Notes: a model not told the origin generated them from the sequence alone. Shown: positions 43,498-53,646, counted from the stretch's first letter. The stretch is 64,000 bases of DNA from Bryobacterales bacterium F-183 (GCA_016865505.2 AP025252.1:2232001-2296000); one strand, 5' to 3'. Made by a program: numbers and translations.

Positions 43498-44651
43498 GTG
43501 CGATAGCTGCCGTTGATGCGAATGTACCCATCGGTAAAGTCGCACGTCCAAAACCGCGCCGTACCTTTACCCGCGCCCTTAATCGTGAACTTGATGTCCA
43601 CTTCCGGCGCATCCAGCTTGGCCTTCAGCGCGTCCTCATCGAACTCCGCCGCCAGGCCCGACTTGCAAACCTGTTGACCCTGAAATGCGATGTCCACCTT
43701 CAGCGGATCAAACGCCACGCCCGAATATCCAGCCGCACAGATGATGCGCCCCCAGTTCGGATCCGCGCCCGCAATCGCCGTCTTCACCAGTGGCGAATTC
43801 GCGATGGACCGTCCAATCCGCTGCGCCTCTGCCTGCGTCTTCGCACCCTTGACGTCAATCGTCACCAGCCGCTTCGCGCCTTCGCCGTCCTTGGCAATCT
43901 GCTTTGCGAGCGATTGCAGCACCTCGGTGAGACCCTTCTCAAACTTCGCCAGATCCGGCTTGATCCCCGACGCGCCATTGGCCATCACCACGACAATGTC
44001 ATTCGTCGATTGGTCGCCATCCACGCTGATCGAGTTGTAGCTCACGGCAATCGCACGCTTCAGCATCGCCCGCAGCGACGCCGCCGGAATCACCGCATCC
44101 GTCATGACGTACCCCAAGGTCGTCGCCATGTTCGGATGAATCATCCCGGACCCCTTGGTCAGCCCGGCGATCCGCGTCTTCTGCACCGTCGCAAACGCCG
44201 TCTTCGGAACCAGGTCCGTGGTCATGATCGCGTCAGCAACAGTCTGGAACTTCTCCGCCGAAAGCCCTTCCACCAGCGCAGGCACAGCATCGGTAATCAG
44301 TGCCGGATTCAGTTCCACTCCAATCACACCAGTCGACGACGGAATCACCTGCTCTACCGGACATCCCAGCGCCTTGGCTACCGCCTTCGACGTCGACAGC
44401 GCCACAGCCGCGCCCGTACGCGTCGCGCAGTTCGCATTACCCGCGTTGATCAGCAGCGCCTTTACGGTACCCTTCGACGCAGCCATATGCTTGCGCGCCA
44501 ACTGAATCGGCGCCGCCGCCACCACGTTCGATGTGTACACCGCAGCCGCAGCCGCTGGCTTATCCGACACAATCAGCGACAGGTCGTCCTTCTTCGCCTT
44601 CCGAATGCCCGCATACAAAGCGGAGTACTGATACCCGAGAGGAAGCGTCAT
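43494..44651 (-). CDS. argJ: Bifunctional ArgJ: glutamate N-acetyltransferase/ornithine acetyltransferase (385 aa)
   Basis: ArgJ moves acetyl groups from N-acetylornithine to glutamate in arginine synthesis and, in bifunctional forms, also uses acetyl-CoA. It is an Ntn-type hydrolase-fold enzyme that cuts itself before a Thr nucleophile; the cleavage motif is visible as 'GSGMIHPNMATTLGYVMTDA' with the Thr after 'NMA'. Other landmarks are 'GNANCATRTGA' and 'GDQSTNDIVVVMANG'. Length is slightly below the usual ~400 and complete. Whether it is mono- or bifunctional cannot be read here. It lies 2 bases after fmt and overlaps the next small gene by 4. Confidence 0.94.
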   Translation of the reverse strand: MTLPLGYQYSALYAGIRKAKKDDLSLIVSDKPAAAAAVYTSNVVAAAPIQLARKHMAASKGTVKALLINAGNANCATRTGAAVALSTSKAVAKALGCPVEQVIPSSTGVIGVELNPALITDAVPALVEGLSAEKFQTVADAIMTTDLVPKTAFATVQKTRIAGLTKGSGMIHPNMATTLGYVMTDAVIPAASLRAMLKRAIAVSYNSISVDGDQSTNDIVVVMANGASGIKPDLAKFEKGLTEVLQSLAKQIAKDGEGAKRLVTIDVKGAKTQAEAQRIGRSIANSPLVKTAIAGADPNWGRIICAAGYSGVAFDPLKVDIAFQGQQVCKSGLAAEFDEDALKAKLDAPEVDIKFTIKGAGKGTARFWTCDFTDGYIRINGSYRT

Positions 44652-44653
44652 GG

Positions 44654-45586
44654 TTATCCGAGTTGTTCGCCTTCCGCGGAAAGAGTAAAGCCGTTCAAAA
44701 ACATCGCTGCCGGCAATCGCTTCCGCCCTTCCATTTGCAATTCCAAAAGCTCTACTGCTGTACCTTCGCCGCAGCCCGCAAACAACCGCTTGCCCTGCTG
44801 CACAATCACGCCCTGCGCGACCACAGCCGCCGTCTCAGCAACAGCCGCATTCCAAACGCTCAGCTTCACACCCCGCAGCGACGTGTACGCGCCCGGCCAA
44901 GGCTGAAATCCGCGCATGCGATTCACAATCTGCTGCGCAGGCATCGCAAAATCGATGCGGCCGTCTTCTTTCTTCAGAATGGGTGCGTAGCTCGCCTGCG
45001 CGTCATCCTGCTTGCGCGGCGCGATGCTCTCAATATTACGAAGCGTGTCGATCAAAAGTTCCGCCCCGGCCACCGCCATACGCGCGCCCAGGGTAACCGC
45101 GGTCTCTTCCGCACCAATCGGCGTCGACCATTCGAGCAGCATATCGCCGGTATCCAGGCCTGCGTTGATCTGCATCGTCGTGACACCCGTCACGCTCTCA
45201 CCATTGGCAATCGCCCACTGAATCGGAGCCGCCCCGCGATACTTCGGCAGCAGCGACCCATGCACGTTGATAATCCCGTACCGCGGCAAATCGATAATCG
45301 CCTGCGGGATGATCTGTCCGTACCCGACAACCACCATCGCGTCCGCTTCAAACGCCCGTAACTGCTCGCGTACCTCCGGCGCCCGTACCTTCAGCGGCTG
45401 TTCCACGCGCAAGCCTAAGCGCAGCGCAGCCTCTTTCACCGGCGAATACGCAAGCTGCTGGCCGCGACCCTTGGGACGATCCGGCTGCGTATACACCGCC
45501 GCGATCTCAAATCCTTCGGCCGCCAGGCGCTCCAGCGTAGGCACGGCAAACTCGGGCGTGCCCATAAAGACAACGCGCTTTACCAT
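44654..45586 (-). CDS. fmt: Methionyl-tRNA formyltransferase (310 aa)
   Basis: Fmt formylates the initiator Met-tRNA using 10-formyl-tetrahydrofolate. The start 'VVFMGTPEFAVPTLERL', the catalytic Asn and His in 'IINVHGSLLPKYRGAAPIQW', the catalytic Asp region 'INAGLDTGDMLLE', and the C-terminal OB-fold 'GFQPWPGAYTSLRG' are all present. Length is standard. It overlaps the end of def by 7 bases; the def-fmt pair is one of the most conserved in bacteria, since deformylase removes the formyl group that Fmt adds. Confidence 0.97.
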   Translation of the reverse strand: MVKRVVFMGTPEFAVPTLERLAAEGFEIAAVYTQPDRPKGRGQQLAYSPVKEAALRLGLRVEQPLKVRAPEVREQLRAFEADAMVVVGYGQIIPQAIIDLPRYGIINVHGSLLPKYRGAAPIQWAIANGESVTGVTTMQINAGLDTGDMLLEWSTPIGAEETAVTLGARMAVAGAELLIDTLRNIESIAPRKQDDAQASYAPILKKEDGRIDFAMPAQQIVNRMRGFQPWPGAYTSLRGVKLSVWNAAVAETAAVVAQGVIVQQGKRLFAGCGEGTAVELLELQMEGRKRLPAAMFLNGFTLSAEGEQLG

Positions 45587-46092
45587 TCGCCTGCTTTCTG
45601 CAGTTTCCGTATCTTCCGGCGAATCAGATCACGCTTCAGCGGACTCAGGTGCGACAAAAACAGCACCCCGTTCAAGTGGTCGATCTCGTGCTGCATGCAG
45701 CGCGACAGCAACTCCTCGGCGTCCAACTCCTGCGTCTCGCCCTTCACGTTCTTGGCGACTACCTTCACGCGCATCGCCCGCTTCACGTCCTCGCGAAACC
45801 CCGGAATACTCAGGCAGCCTTCTTCGCCCAGTTGCGACCCCGCCCGTTCCACAATCTCCGGATTGATCAGCACCAGCTTCTCGCCGCCCTCTTCGCCCGC
45901 GCTGATGTCGATGACGGTCACCTGCTTCGTGACGCCCACCTGCGGCGCCGCCAGCCCGATGCCCTTGGCCGCGTACATCGTGTCGAACATGTCGTCCACC
46001 AGCTTGCGCAACTCCGGCGTATCGAACTCGGTCACCGGTTCCGTCTTCTGTTCGAGTACCGGATCGCCGTATTTGACGACCTTCAAAACCAT
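45580..46092 (-). CDS. def: Peptide deformylase (170 aa)
   Basis: A metal-dependent enzyme that removes the N-terminal formyl group from new proteins. All three family motifs are intact: 'GIGLAAPQVG', 'EEGCLSIPG' (metal Cys) and 'MQHEIDHLNGVLF' (two metal His and catalytic Glu). Length is normal. It starts four bases after the chorismate synthase stop and overlaps fmt by 7 bases. There is a C-terminal Lys/Arg-rich helix ('DLIRRKIRKLQKA'), as often seen in type 1 enzymes. Confidence 0.97.
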   Translation of the reverse strand: MVLKVVKYGDPVLEQKTEPVTEFDTPELRKLVDDMFDTMYAAKGIGLAAPQVGVTKQVTVIDISAGEEGGEKLVLINPEIVERAGSQLGEEGCLSIPGFREDVKRAMRVKVVAKNVKGETQELDAEELLSRCMQHEIDHLNGVLFLSHLSPLKRDLIRRKIRKLQKAGEW

Positions 46093-46096
46093 AAAA

Positions 46097-47260
46097 TCAG
46101 TAGTTCCTCACCTGGTCCATATAGTGATCGTAGTTGCGCTTGGTCTCTTCTAACGAATCGCCGCCGAACTTGTCCAGCATCGCCTGCGCCAGCACAATCG
46201 CCACCATCGCCTCGCCAATCACACCCGCCGCCGGCACCACCGCGATGTCGCTACGTTCGTATGCCGCAGCCGTCGATTCCCGCGTCGCCAGATCCACGCT
46301 CTCCAGCGGCCGCCGCAGCGTCGAAATCGGCTTCAGCAGACCCCGCACGTACAAATCATTGCCGTTCGTGATGCCGCCCTCAAGCCCGCCCGCTTTGTTC
46401 GATCCCCGGAAAAACTGTTTATCGTCCTTGTTGTAGTGGATCGTATCCTGCACCTTGGACCCATACTCGCGAGCCTGTTCCCGCGCCGACCCAACCTCAA
46501 CGCCCTTCACGGCCTGCATCGAAACAATCGCTTGCGCCAGCTTCCCGTCCAACCGCGTATCCCACGCGATGTGCGATCCCAAGCCCACCGGCAGCCCATG
46601 CGCCACAACTTCGAAGACGCCGCCCACAGTATCACCCGTGCGGTACGCCACGTCGATCACTTCCTTCATCCGCTGCTCAGTATCGGCGTCCACGCAATTC
46701 AGCAGGACCTCGTCTTTTTTGGACAGCGCCACCAACTCATCCCACGTAGCTTCGCGATCCAACGTCGCCGTACCCACCTGCACCACATGGCTCAGCACGC
46801 CGATCCCGAACTGCTCCAAGAACTGTTTGCAGATCGCGCCGACAGCCACGCGCGACGTCGTCTCACGCGCGCTAGCCCGCTCCAGGATGTACCGCGCATC
46901 GCGGAACCCGTACTTGATCCCGCCCGCCAGATCCGCATGGCCCGGCCGAGGCTTGGTCACCGGCTTCCGCTCCTCGCCTTCGCCTTCCACAGGCAGTATG
47001 CCCGTCCAGTTCTTCCAGTCTTTATTCCGGATGATCATCGCAATCGGCGAACCGATCGTGATCGAATGGCGCACGCCGGACACAATCTCAGCTTGGTCCG
47101 TCTCGATCTTCATGCGGCCGCCGCGGCCAAACCCTTGTTGGCGGCGCCACAATTCGCGGTTTACGGCCGCAACCGAAATCGGGACCGAAGCTGGCAGACC
47201 TGTCAGGGTCGCGACAAGACACTCTCCGTGGCTCTCGCCGGCGGTTTCAAATCGAAGCAT
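46097..47260 (-). CDS. aroC: Chorismate synthase (387 aa)
   Basis: The last enzyme of the shikimate pathway: it turns EPSP into chorismate with reduced FMN. Family landmarks are 'TAGESHGECLVATLTGLPA', 'RRQQGFGRGGRMKIE', 'RPGHADLAGGIKYGFRDAR', 'ERASARETTSRVAVGA' and 'GGLEGGITNGNDLYVRG'. Length is typical. It heads an eight-gene minus-strand run reaching to 37391. A TACAAT hexamer on the minus strand (47295-47300) could be the -10 element, giving a leader of about 27 bases. The divergent AddB-like gene begins 62 bases away. Confidence 0.97.
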   Translation of the reverse strand: MLRFETAGESHGECLVATLTGLPASVPISVAAVNRELWRRQQGFGRGGRMKIETDQAEIVSGVRHSITIGSPIAMIIRNKDWKNWTGILPVEGEGEERKPVTKPRPGHADLAGGIKYGFRDARYILERASARETTSRVAVGAICKQFLEQFGIGVLSHVVQVGTATLDREATWDELVALSKKDEVLLNCVDADTEQRMKEVIDVAYRTGDTVGGVFEVVAHGLPVGLGSHIAWDTRLDGKLAQAIVSMQAVKGVEVGSAREQAREYGSKVQDTIHYNKDDKQFFRGSNKAGGLEGGITNGNDLYVRGLLKPISTLRRPLESVDLATRESTAAAYERSDIAVVPAAGVIGEAMVAIVLAQAMLDKFGGDSLEETKRNYDHYMDQVRNY

Positions 47261-47286
47261 GGATGGGCAGGGAGGAGGGAAAACTC

Positions 47287-47316
47287 CTGACCTCCATTGT
47301 ATGCCTTTGCTAGTGT
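47287..47316 (+). promoter_or_regulatory. Putative promoter of the AddB-like gene
   Basis: CTGACC (47287-47292), an 18-base spacer and TAGTGT (47311-47316). The -10 ends 6 bases before ATG 47323, and there is no Shine-Dalgarno sequence. It is interleaved with the likely -10 of the divergent aroC operon. Confidence 0.38.
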
Positions 47317-47322
47317 GACCTT

Positions 47323-50300
47323 ATGGCCTCCCGCCGTCTCGTCCAGAGCTCCTCTAACCTTGTTCTGCACGAAACCGCCGCCGCCTTCCTCCGCGAACAC
47401 CCGGAAGTCCTCATCCTCGCCCCCTCCCGAGGCGCCGCCGACGACCTCGTACGCAAGTACGTTCCGCCCTCCGGCGCCACCGTCACCTGCCACCGGATGA
47501 CACCGCTCATCCTCGCCTCCCAACTCGCGCTCCCGTTCCTCGACCCCGGTGAAAAGCCCGCCGCCGCGCTCGCCTTTGAAGCCCTCTCCGCGCGCATCAT
47601 CAAGGAACTCTGCGACCAGGGCCAGCTTCCGTACTTCTCCCCCGTCGCGGACTCCCCCGGCCTCGCCCGAGCCGTCAGCGCCACCGTCGCCGAACTCCGC
47701 CTCAATCGCGTCACACCCCAGGAAGTCGCCGCTACCGGAGCCCCCGGCGAGGACCTCGGCCGTATCCTCGCCCGCTTTGAGGAAGAATGCGGCGCACTGC
47801 TGGACCTGCCGGACGTCCTCGCCCGCGCCACCCGCAACACCTCGCACCCTTTGCTAAAACTGCCCATCATCTGGCTCGGCTGCGAGATCCCCTCGCTCGA
47901 CCACGGCCTCTTCTCGCGCCACGTCCTCACCGGCTCGCCGCACGTGCTCGCCCTCATACCCGCGCACGACCTTCCGAACCTCCAATCTCTCCAAGCGATC
48001 CTCGGTGTCGAACCCGAAGCCCTCACTCTCGACACTCCGATGGAACAGGTCGCGGCCTCCCTCTTCGCTACCGAACGAACCCCGGCCCACCACACCTGCG
48101 TGAGCTTTTTTTCGGCTCCCGGCGAAGGACTCGAATGTGTCGAAATCGCCCGCAACCTCCGTAAGCTCGCCGCCCAAGGCATCCCCTTCGACGAAATGGC
48201 GATCCTCCTCCGCAGCCCCGAACGCTACCAGACCCTCGTCGAAGAAGCCCTCCGCCGCGCCGGCATCCCCGCGCATTACTCACGAGGCGTCGCCCGTCCC
48301 GACCCCGCCGGCCGCGCCTTCCTCGCCCTCCTCGCCTGCGCCGCCGAAGGACTCTCTGCCACTCGCTTCGCCGAATACCTCTCCCTCGGCCAAACCCCTT
48401 CCGAAGAGGACCGCCGCACCAACCTCAAAACCGACCTTCCCCCCGACGACGAACTCCTCCAAAGCTTCTCTTCTGCCGGAACCGCTCCCGCCCTTGAAGC
48501 ACCACAGCAACAACAGGAAGAGTCCATCTACGTCGCCACCCCCGCGGCCTGGGAACGTATGCTCGTCGACGCCGCAGTCATCGGCGGACGCGACCGTTGG
48601 GAACGCCGCCTCAACGGCCTCCAGCAGGAACTCAAGTTCAAGCTCTCCGCCGCCACGCGCGACAACGCTGCCAAAGCCGAACAGCTTGACCGTCAGCTAC
48701 GCCAACTCCAAACCCTCTCCGCCTTCGCGCTACCGCTCATCCGCGAACTCGACGCACTGCCCCGCCGCGCCCGTTGGGGCGAATGGCTCGATGCCCTGCA
48801 GCCTCTCGCGCAAACCAGCCTCAAAAGCCCGGCCGCCGTCGTCGCCGTACTCGAAGAACTCCGCGCCATGGCCGAGATCGGCCCCGTTGAACTCGGCGAA
48901 GTCTACGGCGTCCTGAGCGACCGTCTCCGCTTCCTTCGCCGCGAACCCGGCTCCGCGCGCTACGGTAAAGTCTTCGTCGCTCCCGTATCCGAAGCCCGCG
49001 GACGCCTCTTCCGGGCCGTCTTTCTCCCCGGCCTTACAGAAGGCGTCTTTCCGCGTCGCGCCATGGAAGACCCCATCCTGCTCGACACCCATCGCGACAA
49101 AATCGACAAGCCCCTCGTCAACCAGGCCGAACGTGTTCGACGCGAACGTATGCTCCTGCAGCTCGCCACCGGCTGCGCGTCCGACCAGTTGATGTTCTCC
49201 TACCCACGCATGGACGTCATGATGAACCGCCCCCGCGTGCCGTCCTTCTATGCGCTCGAACTCCTCCGTGCGATCCGAGGCGTCCTCCCGGACCTCCGCT
49301 CGTTCGAAGTCGAAGCCGCCGAAAACGCCCCCTCGCGCCTCGAATGGCCGACATCGCGCAACCTCGAGGACGCCATCGACGACGCCGAGTTCGACCTCGC
49401 CATGCTCCGCACCAACAACCGTACCGGTGCCGGCCGTTATCTCCTGGACGCCAACGCGAACCTCAGCCGCTCCCTCCGCGCCCGCGCCGGACGCTGGCGT
49501 CAAAAATGGTTCCCCTCCGACGGTCTGGTCGACCCCAACCCGCAGGAACGCAAAGCGCTCCAACTCCACCGGCTGGATGCCAAGCCGTACTCGCCGTCCG
49601 CCCTGCAAACGTATGCGGCCTGCCCCTACAAATTCCTCCTGCAAGCCATTCACCGCCTCGAACCACGCGAAGAACCCGTCAGCATCGAACAGCTCGACCC
49701 TCTGACCCGAGGCGAAATCTTCCACGACGTCCAGTTCCGCCTCATGCAGCGCCTCTCGTCGCAGGACGCTCTGCCGGTCACCCGCGCCAATCGCGACACC
49801 GCTATCGCCGCCCTGGATGATGTACTGAACACCGCCGCCCGCGAGTACCAGGACAAACTCGCGCCCGCCATCCCCCGCGTCTGGCACAACGAAATCGAGG
49901 AACTCCGCACAGACCTCCGAGCCTGGCTCATCCACGTCTCCGAACACTCCTACGACTGGGTGCCCATCCACTTCGAACTCTCCTTCGGACTCGAAAATCC
50001 CAAGGACCCCGCCGGCCAAACCACGCCCGTCACCCTCTCCGGCTCCGGCTTCATCGTCCGCGGCTCCATCGACCTTGTGGAGCGCAACGCCAAATCGGGT
50101 GTCATCCGCATCACGGACCACAAAACCGGCAGTTTCCCCCAGCGCCGCCCCACCTTCACCGCCGGCGGCAGCGTACTCCAGCCCATCCTCTATTCCGCCG
50201 TCGCCCGCCAACTCCTCAAAGGAGCCCAGGTTGAATCCGGCCGCCTCTACTTCTGCACCCGCAAGGGCGACTACAAAGAGGTCGTCATTCCCATCAACCC

Positions 50301-50502
50301 CGTCGCAGACGACGCGCTCCACAATGTCCTCCAGGCAATCGACAAAGCCGTCGAAGAAGGCTTCCTCCCCGCCTACCCCAAGCCCGACGCCTGCGAACAG
50401 TGCGATTACCGCCTCGTCTGTGGACCGTACGAAGTCGAACGCACCTCCCGCAAAAGAAGCGACCGCGTCCTTCCTTTACGGGAACTTCGAGAACAACCAT
50501 AA
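47323..50502 (+). CDS. AddB-like PD-(D/E)XK nuclease/inactive helicase (1059 aa)
   Basis: A large protein of the AddB/RexB or exonuclease V type. The N-terminal ~700 residues are helicase-like without a Walker A lysine ('VLILAPSRGAADDLVRKY' at the place of motif I), as in AddB. The C-terminal nuclease domain shows 'YAACPYKFLLQAIHRLEPRE', 'TRGEIFHDV', the PD-(D/E)XK core 'GSIDLVERN' and 'IRITDHKTGS', and a final cysteine group 'CEQCDYRLVC'. With the Cys of 'AACPYKF', these can form the four-Cys iron-sulfur staple of AddB. It would act in end-resection of broken DNA. AddA, the usual partner, is not adjacent. It ends 75 bases before the ECF sigma gene and probably has its own promoter. Confidence 0.85.
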   Translation: MASRRLVQSSSNLVLHETAAAFLREHPEVLILAPSRGAADDLVRKYVPPSGATVTCHRMTPLILASQLALPFLDPGEKPAAALAFEALSARIIKELCDQGQLPYFSPVADSPGLARAVSATVAELRLNRVTPQEVAATGAPGEDLGRILARFEEECGALLDLPDVLARATRNTSHPLLKLPIIWLGCEIPSLDHGLFSRHVLTGSPHVLALIPAHDLPNLQSLQAILGVEPEALTLDTPMEQVAASLFATERTPAHHTCVSFFSAPGEGLECVEIARNLRKLAAQGIPFDEMAILLRSPERYQTLVEEALRRAGIPAHYSRGVARPDPAGRAFLALLACAAEGLSATRFAEYLSLGQTPSEEDRRTNLKTDLPPDDELLQSFSSAGTAPALEAPQQQQEESIYVATPAAWERMLVDAAVIGGRDRWERRLNGLQQELKFKLSAATRDNAAKAEQLDRQLRQLQTLSAFALPLIRELDALPRRARWGEWLDALQPLAQTSLKSPAAVVAVLEELRAMAEIGPVELGEVYGVLSDRLRFLRREPGSARYGKVFVAPVSEARGRLFRAVFLPGLTEGVFPRRAMEDPILLDTHRDKIDKPLVNQAERVRRERMLLQLATGCASDQLMFSYPRMDVMMNRPRVPSFYALELLRAIRGVLPDLRSFEVEAAENAPSRLEWPTSRNLEDAIDDAEFDLAMLRTNNRTGAGRYLLDANANLSRSLRARAGRWRQKWFPSDGLVDPNPQERKALQLHRLDAKPYSPSALQTYAACPYKFLLQAIHRLEPREEPVSIEQLDPLTRGEIFHDVQFRLMQRLSSQDALPVTRANRDTAIAALDDVLNTAAREYQDKLAPAIPRVWHNEIEELRTDLRAWLIHVSEHSYDWVPIHFELSFGLENPKDPAGQTTPVTLSGSGFIVRGSIDLVERNAKSGVIRITDHKTGSFPQRRPTFTAGGSVLQPILYSAVARQLLKGAQVESGRLYFCTRKGDYKEVVIPINPVADDALHNVLQAIDKAVEEGFLPAYPKPDACEQCDYRLVCGPYEVERTSRKRSDRVLPLRELREQP

Positions 50503-50577
50503 CCGTTGTAATAATGAGACCTGCCCATCGTCTTCCAAACGAACCGGAAAGTAAGCCCGGCGAACAGGAGACGAAAA

Positions 50578-51096
50578 GTGCTGGTTATTGAAAGACAGGA
50601 ACTCCTTCCCGTGAGCCCGCCGATTCCCGAGCAACAGCAAGAGTTTGCCATGCTTTACGACACGTATCATCCGATGGTCTACCGCACCGCCTTCCGCGTC
50701 ACCGGCAATGCCTCCGACGCGGAGGACGTCATGCAAACCGTGTTCGTCCGCTTGATGAAGCGCGAAGGTGCCGCCAGTGAGATGCAGCAGCCGGAAAGCT
50801 ACCTCCGCCGTGCCGCCGTCAACGCGTCCATCGACCTCATCCGCGAACGCCAGCGTGCCGCCGCCGTACCCATCGATGATGCCGCGCCCCCGGCCTGCAC
50901 CGAACTCCGCGAACTGCGCGACTCGTTACGCAAAGCCCTCGCCAAGCTCGACGATCGCCAGGCGCTCCTGTTCTCCCTGCGGTACTTCGAAGGTCACACC
51001 AATCAGGAAATAGCCAAAATGATGGGCATGTCGCAGATTCATGTCGCCGTCGTCCTCCACCGGATCAAAGCCAAGCTGCAAAAGGAACTGAAGTAG
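50578..51096 (+). CDS. ECF-type RNA polymerase sigma factor (172 aa)
   Basis: A two-domain sigma factor. Region 2 is 'YDTYHPMVYRTAFRVTGNAS' with 'DAEDVMQTVFVRLMK', and region 4 'RQALLFSLRYFEGHTNQEIA' with the helix 'MMGMSQIHVAVVLHRIKAKL'. Length is normal. The start is GTG 50578, supported by a ribosome site AGGAG eight bases upstream (50565-50569). The next gene, 12 bases on, encodes a membrane protein whose N-terminus is a zinc-finger anti-sigma-like domain, so it is probably this factor's regulator. A TAATAAT stretch at ~50510 is a candidate -10 for the operon. Confidence 0.9.
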   Translation: MLVIERQELLPVSPPIPEQQQEFAMLYDTYHPMVYRTAFRVTGNASDAEDVMQTVFVRLMKREGAASEMQQPESYLRRAAVNASIDLIRERQRAAAVPIDDAAPPACTELRELRDSLRKALAKLDDRQALLFSLRYFEGHTNQEIAKMMGMSQIHVAVVLHRIKAKLQKELK

Positions 51097-51108
51097 GAGC
51101 CCTCTGCC

Positions 51109-53646
51109 ATGAATAAGAACTTTGACGAAATTCTGGACAGCTTCCGCGACGATCAGCCCACCGCCTCCCAGGTGGAAGAGGCCGGCGCGCGGGTTCGGCA
51201 GCAACTGTTCGGCGCCGCCACCTCGGCCGCCACGGCTACGGAAGTCTCCCGCATCACGGGTTGCGCCGACTTCCGTACCCTCCTCGCCTCCTACGCCGAC
51301 GGCACGCTGCCCGAAGCCCGCCGCATGCTCGTGCAGGACCATCTCCGCGAATGTGGCGCCTGCCGCCGCGCGCTCGACGAGGCTCGTGGCCTGCGTCCCA
51401 AGGTCGTCCCCTTTGAAGTCCCTCGCGCCCCCAAAAAGGCCAACAACTTCCAGAAGTGGGCGATCGCCGCAGGTATGTTCGCCGCGGTTGGGACCTCCAG
51501 CTGGGGCATTTTGAAGTATCTGCTGCCTGGCAGCGGCAAGGCCCGCAACGTAGCCTCCATTCAGGACGTCCGCGGCGGCTCGCTGTACAAAGGCGTCACC
51601 CAGGTCGCCCAAGGTCTGGAACTGGCGGAAGCCGAATCCATCCGCACGCCCATGGGCACTCGCGCCACCGTCAAGCTCGAAGACGGCTCGCTCATTGAAG
51701 TCAACGAGCGCAGCGAAATCTCGATCTCCAAGGGCTGGAGCGGCACCACCATTCGCCTCACCAGCGGCAACATCATCGTGCAGGCCGCCAAGCAGCGCAG
51801 CGGCAAGCTGATGGTCTCAACGCCCGATGCTCTGGTCTCCGTCAAAGGCACCATCTTCAGCGTCAATCGCGGTGTCAAAGGCTCCCGCGTCTCTGTCGTA
51901 GAGGGCAGCGTGCAAGTCGATCCCGCATCGGGCGGCACGCAGATGTTGAAGCCCGGCGACCAGACCACCACCGATCCCTCGCTCGCCAAGGTCGCCATCA
52001 AGGACGAAGTCGCCTGGAGCGAAAACTCCGCCCGCTACCTGTCCCTGCTCGGCGAACTCAACGCCCTCAGCCAGAAGATCGACGCGATCCCCGGCCCCGG
52101 CCTGCGTTACTCCTCGCCGCTCACTCGCTACATCAAGCCCGACACGGCAGTATTCGTAGCCATTCCTAACTTGGGCGATACCCTCGCCGAAGCCAAGAAG
52201 GTCTTCGACCGCCAACTGCTCGACAGTCCCTCGCTCCGCAAGTCCTGGGAAGAGGCCACCAACGAAAAGTCGCGCGCCGCAACCGACGAAATCATCACGG
52301 AAATCCAGCAGTTCGCCAGCTACCTCGGGCCGGAAGTGGTGCTCATGCTCGACGGCTCTACCAAGTCGCCCATCGCCTTGGCGGAAGTCAAGCGCGACGG
52401 TCTGGCCCAGTTCCTGGAAGACAAGATCGCCCATCACGCCAAGGGCGCAAACACGTCCCAGATCCGTGGCTCCGTCTATGAGATCCACAAAAACATGCTG
52501 ATCTTCGGCAAGGATTCGCAGACCCTCAAAGTCATGATGTCCGCCGTCGACCAGGGTGGCCTCAACGCCGCGTCACCCTTCCGTGACCGGATCGAGCAGG
52601 CCTATCAGGCCGGCGCCGGTTGGCTCTTCTGCGCAAACATGGAACAAATCCTTGGCAATCGCGTACAGAAGACGAGCGGCGTGGTGGACCTCGGCGTAGA
52701 TAGCGCCAAGTACCTCGTCCTCGAACGGAAACAAGTGAGCGGCAAGACACAAAACGTAGCCTCGTTGAGCTTCAGCGAACAGCGCCATGGCGTCATGGCC
52801 TGGCTCGCCGAACCCTCCGCGCTCACCTCGTTGGACTTCGTCTCCCCCGATGCAGGCCTCGCCTTCGCTGCTGTCACCAAGCGTCCGCGCCTGGTAGTCG
52901 AAGAGATGCTCGCCCTCGCCGGCTCGAAGAAAGACGACCTCGCAGATCTCAAGAACAAGACCGGCATCGATCCTGTTGAAGACCTCGCCGAGCCGCTAGG
53001 CTCCGAGTTCGCCTTCGCCTCTGACGGACCCGTGCTCCAAAGCCTCAGTTGGAAGCTCGCCGTGGAAATGAACGGTCCGCAGCGCTTCCAGCAGTCCGTG
53101 GAAAAGCTCATCGCGGCCATCAACAAAGAACAGAACAAGGCGCAGTTGAAGCTTGAAACCAGCGAGGCCGACGGCCGTACCTTCTACGCCGTCACCGCGC
53201 AGGGCTTCCCCTTCGCCATCCACTACACCTTCGTCGACAACTACCTGCTCGCCGGAGCCAACCGCGCCCTGCTCGTCACCGCCATCAAGAACCGTCAAAA
53301 TGGCTACGTGCTCACGCGCTCCGAAAAGTTCCGCTCGCAGATCCCCTACGGCGCCAACCCCAACTTCTCGGCGATCTTCTACCACAACGTCGCTGGCGCC
53401 CTGGCACCTGTCGCCGACCAGTTGAAGTCCACCGGCTACGGTACCGACGAGTTCCGCAAGGGGCTCGACTCGGTGGGCAGCATGGCCCCGGGCATGGTCG
53501 CCATCTACGGCGAACCCACTCGCATCACTGCCGCCACCCACGGCGACTTCTTCGGCCTCAACGCCGGAATGCTCGCCGGTCTCGACAAAGGAGGCGCCGG
53601 TATGCTGGGAATGCTCACCGGAGCCACAACAAGCCACTCCAAATGA
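51109..53646 (+). CDS. Zinc-finger/FecR membrane protein with large C-terminal domain (845 aa)
   Basis: A probable anti-sigma-type sensor. Cytoplasmic residues ~45-85 hold an HC2-type zinc finger ('[14 protein letters not shown]' and '[12 protein letters not shown]', H-x3-C-x2-C). One transmembrane helix lies near residues 118-142. It is followed by a FecR domain (~165-285: '[20 protein letters not shown]', '[13 protein letters not shown]', '[13 protein letters not shown]'). The remaining ~550 residues are extracytoplasmic and resemble DUF3352-like proteins, without enzyme motifs. The zinc finger would bind the sigma factor encoded just upstream, and the outside part would sense an envelope signal (inference). 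A ribosome site AGGAG precedes ATG 51109. The stop overlaps the ABC ATPase start (ATGA), tying it to the transporter genes. Confidence 0.85.
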   Translation: MNKNFDEILDSFRDDQPTASQVEEAGARVRQQLFGAATSAATATEVSRITGCADFRTLLASYADGTLPEARRMLVQDHLRECGACRRALDEARGLRPKVVPFEVPRAPKKANNFQKWAIAAGMFAAVGTSSWGILKYLLPGSGKARNVASIQDVRGGSLYKGVTQVAQGLELAEAESIRTPMGTRATVKLEDGSLIEVNERSEISISKGWSGTTIRLTSGNIIVQAAKQRSGKLMVSTPDALVSVKGTIFSVNRGVKGSRVSVVEGSVQVDPASGGTQMLKPGDQTTTDPSLAKVAIKDEVAWSENSARYLSLLGELNALSQKIDAIPGPGLRYSSPLTRYIKPDTAVFVAIPNLGDTLAEAKKVFDRQLLDSPSLRKSWEEATNEKSRAATDEIITEIQQFASYLGPEVVLMLDGSTKSPIALAEVKRDGLAQFLEDKIAHHAKGANTSQIRGSVYEIHKNMLIFGKDSQTLKVMMSAVDQGGLNAASPFRDRIEQAYQAGAGWLFCANMEQILGNRVQKTSGVVDLGVDSAKYLVLERKQVSGKTQNVASLSFSEQRHGVMAWLAEPSALTSLDFVSPDAGLAFAAVTKRPRLVVEEMLALAGSKKDDLADLKNKTGIDPVEDLAEPLGSEFAFASDGPVLQSLSWKLAVEMNGPQRFQQSVEKLIAAINKEQNKAQLKLETSEADGRTFYAVTAQGFPFAIHYTFVDNYLLAGANRALLVTAIKNRQNGYVLTRSEKFRSQIPYGANPNFSAIFYHNVAGALAPVADQLKSTGYGTDEFRKGLDSVGSMAPGMVAIYGEPTRITAATHGDFFGLNAGMLAGLDKGGAGMLGMLTGATTSHSK

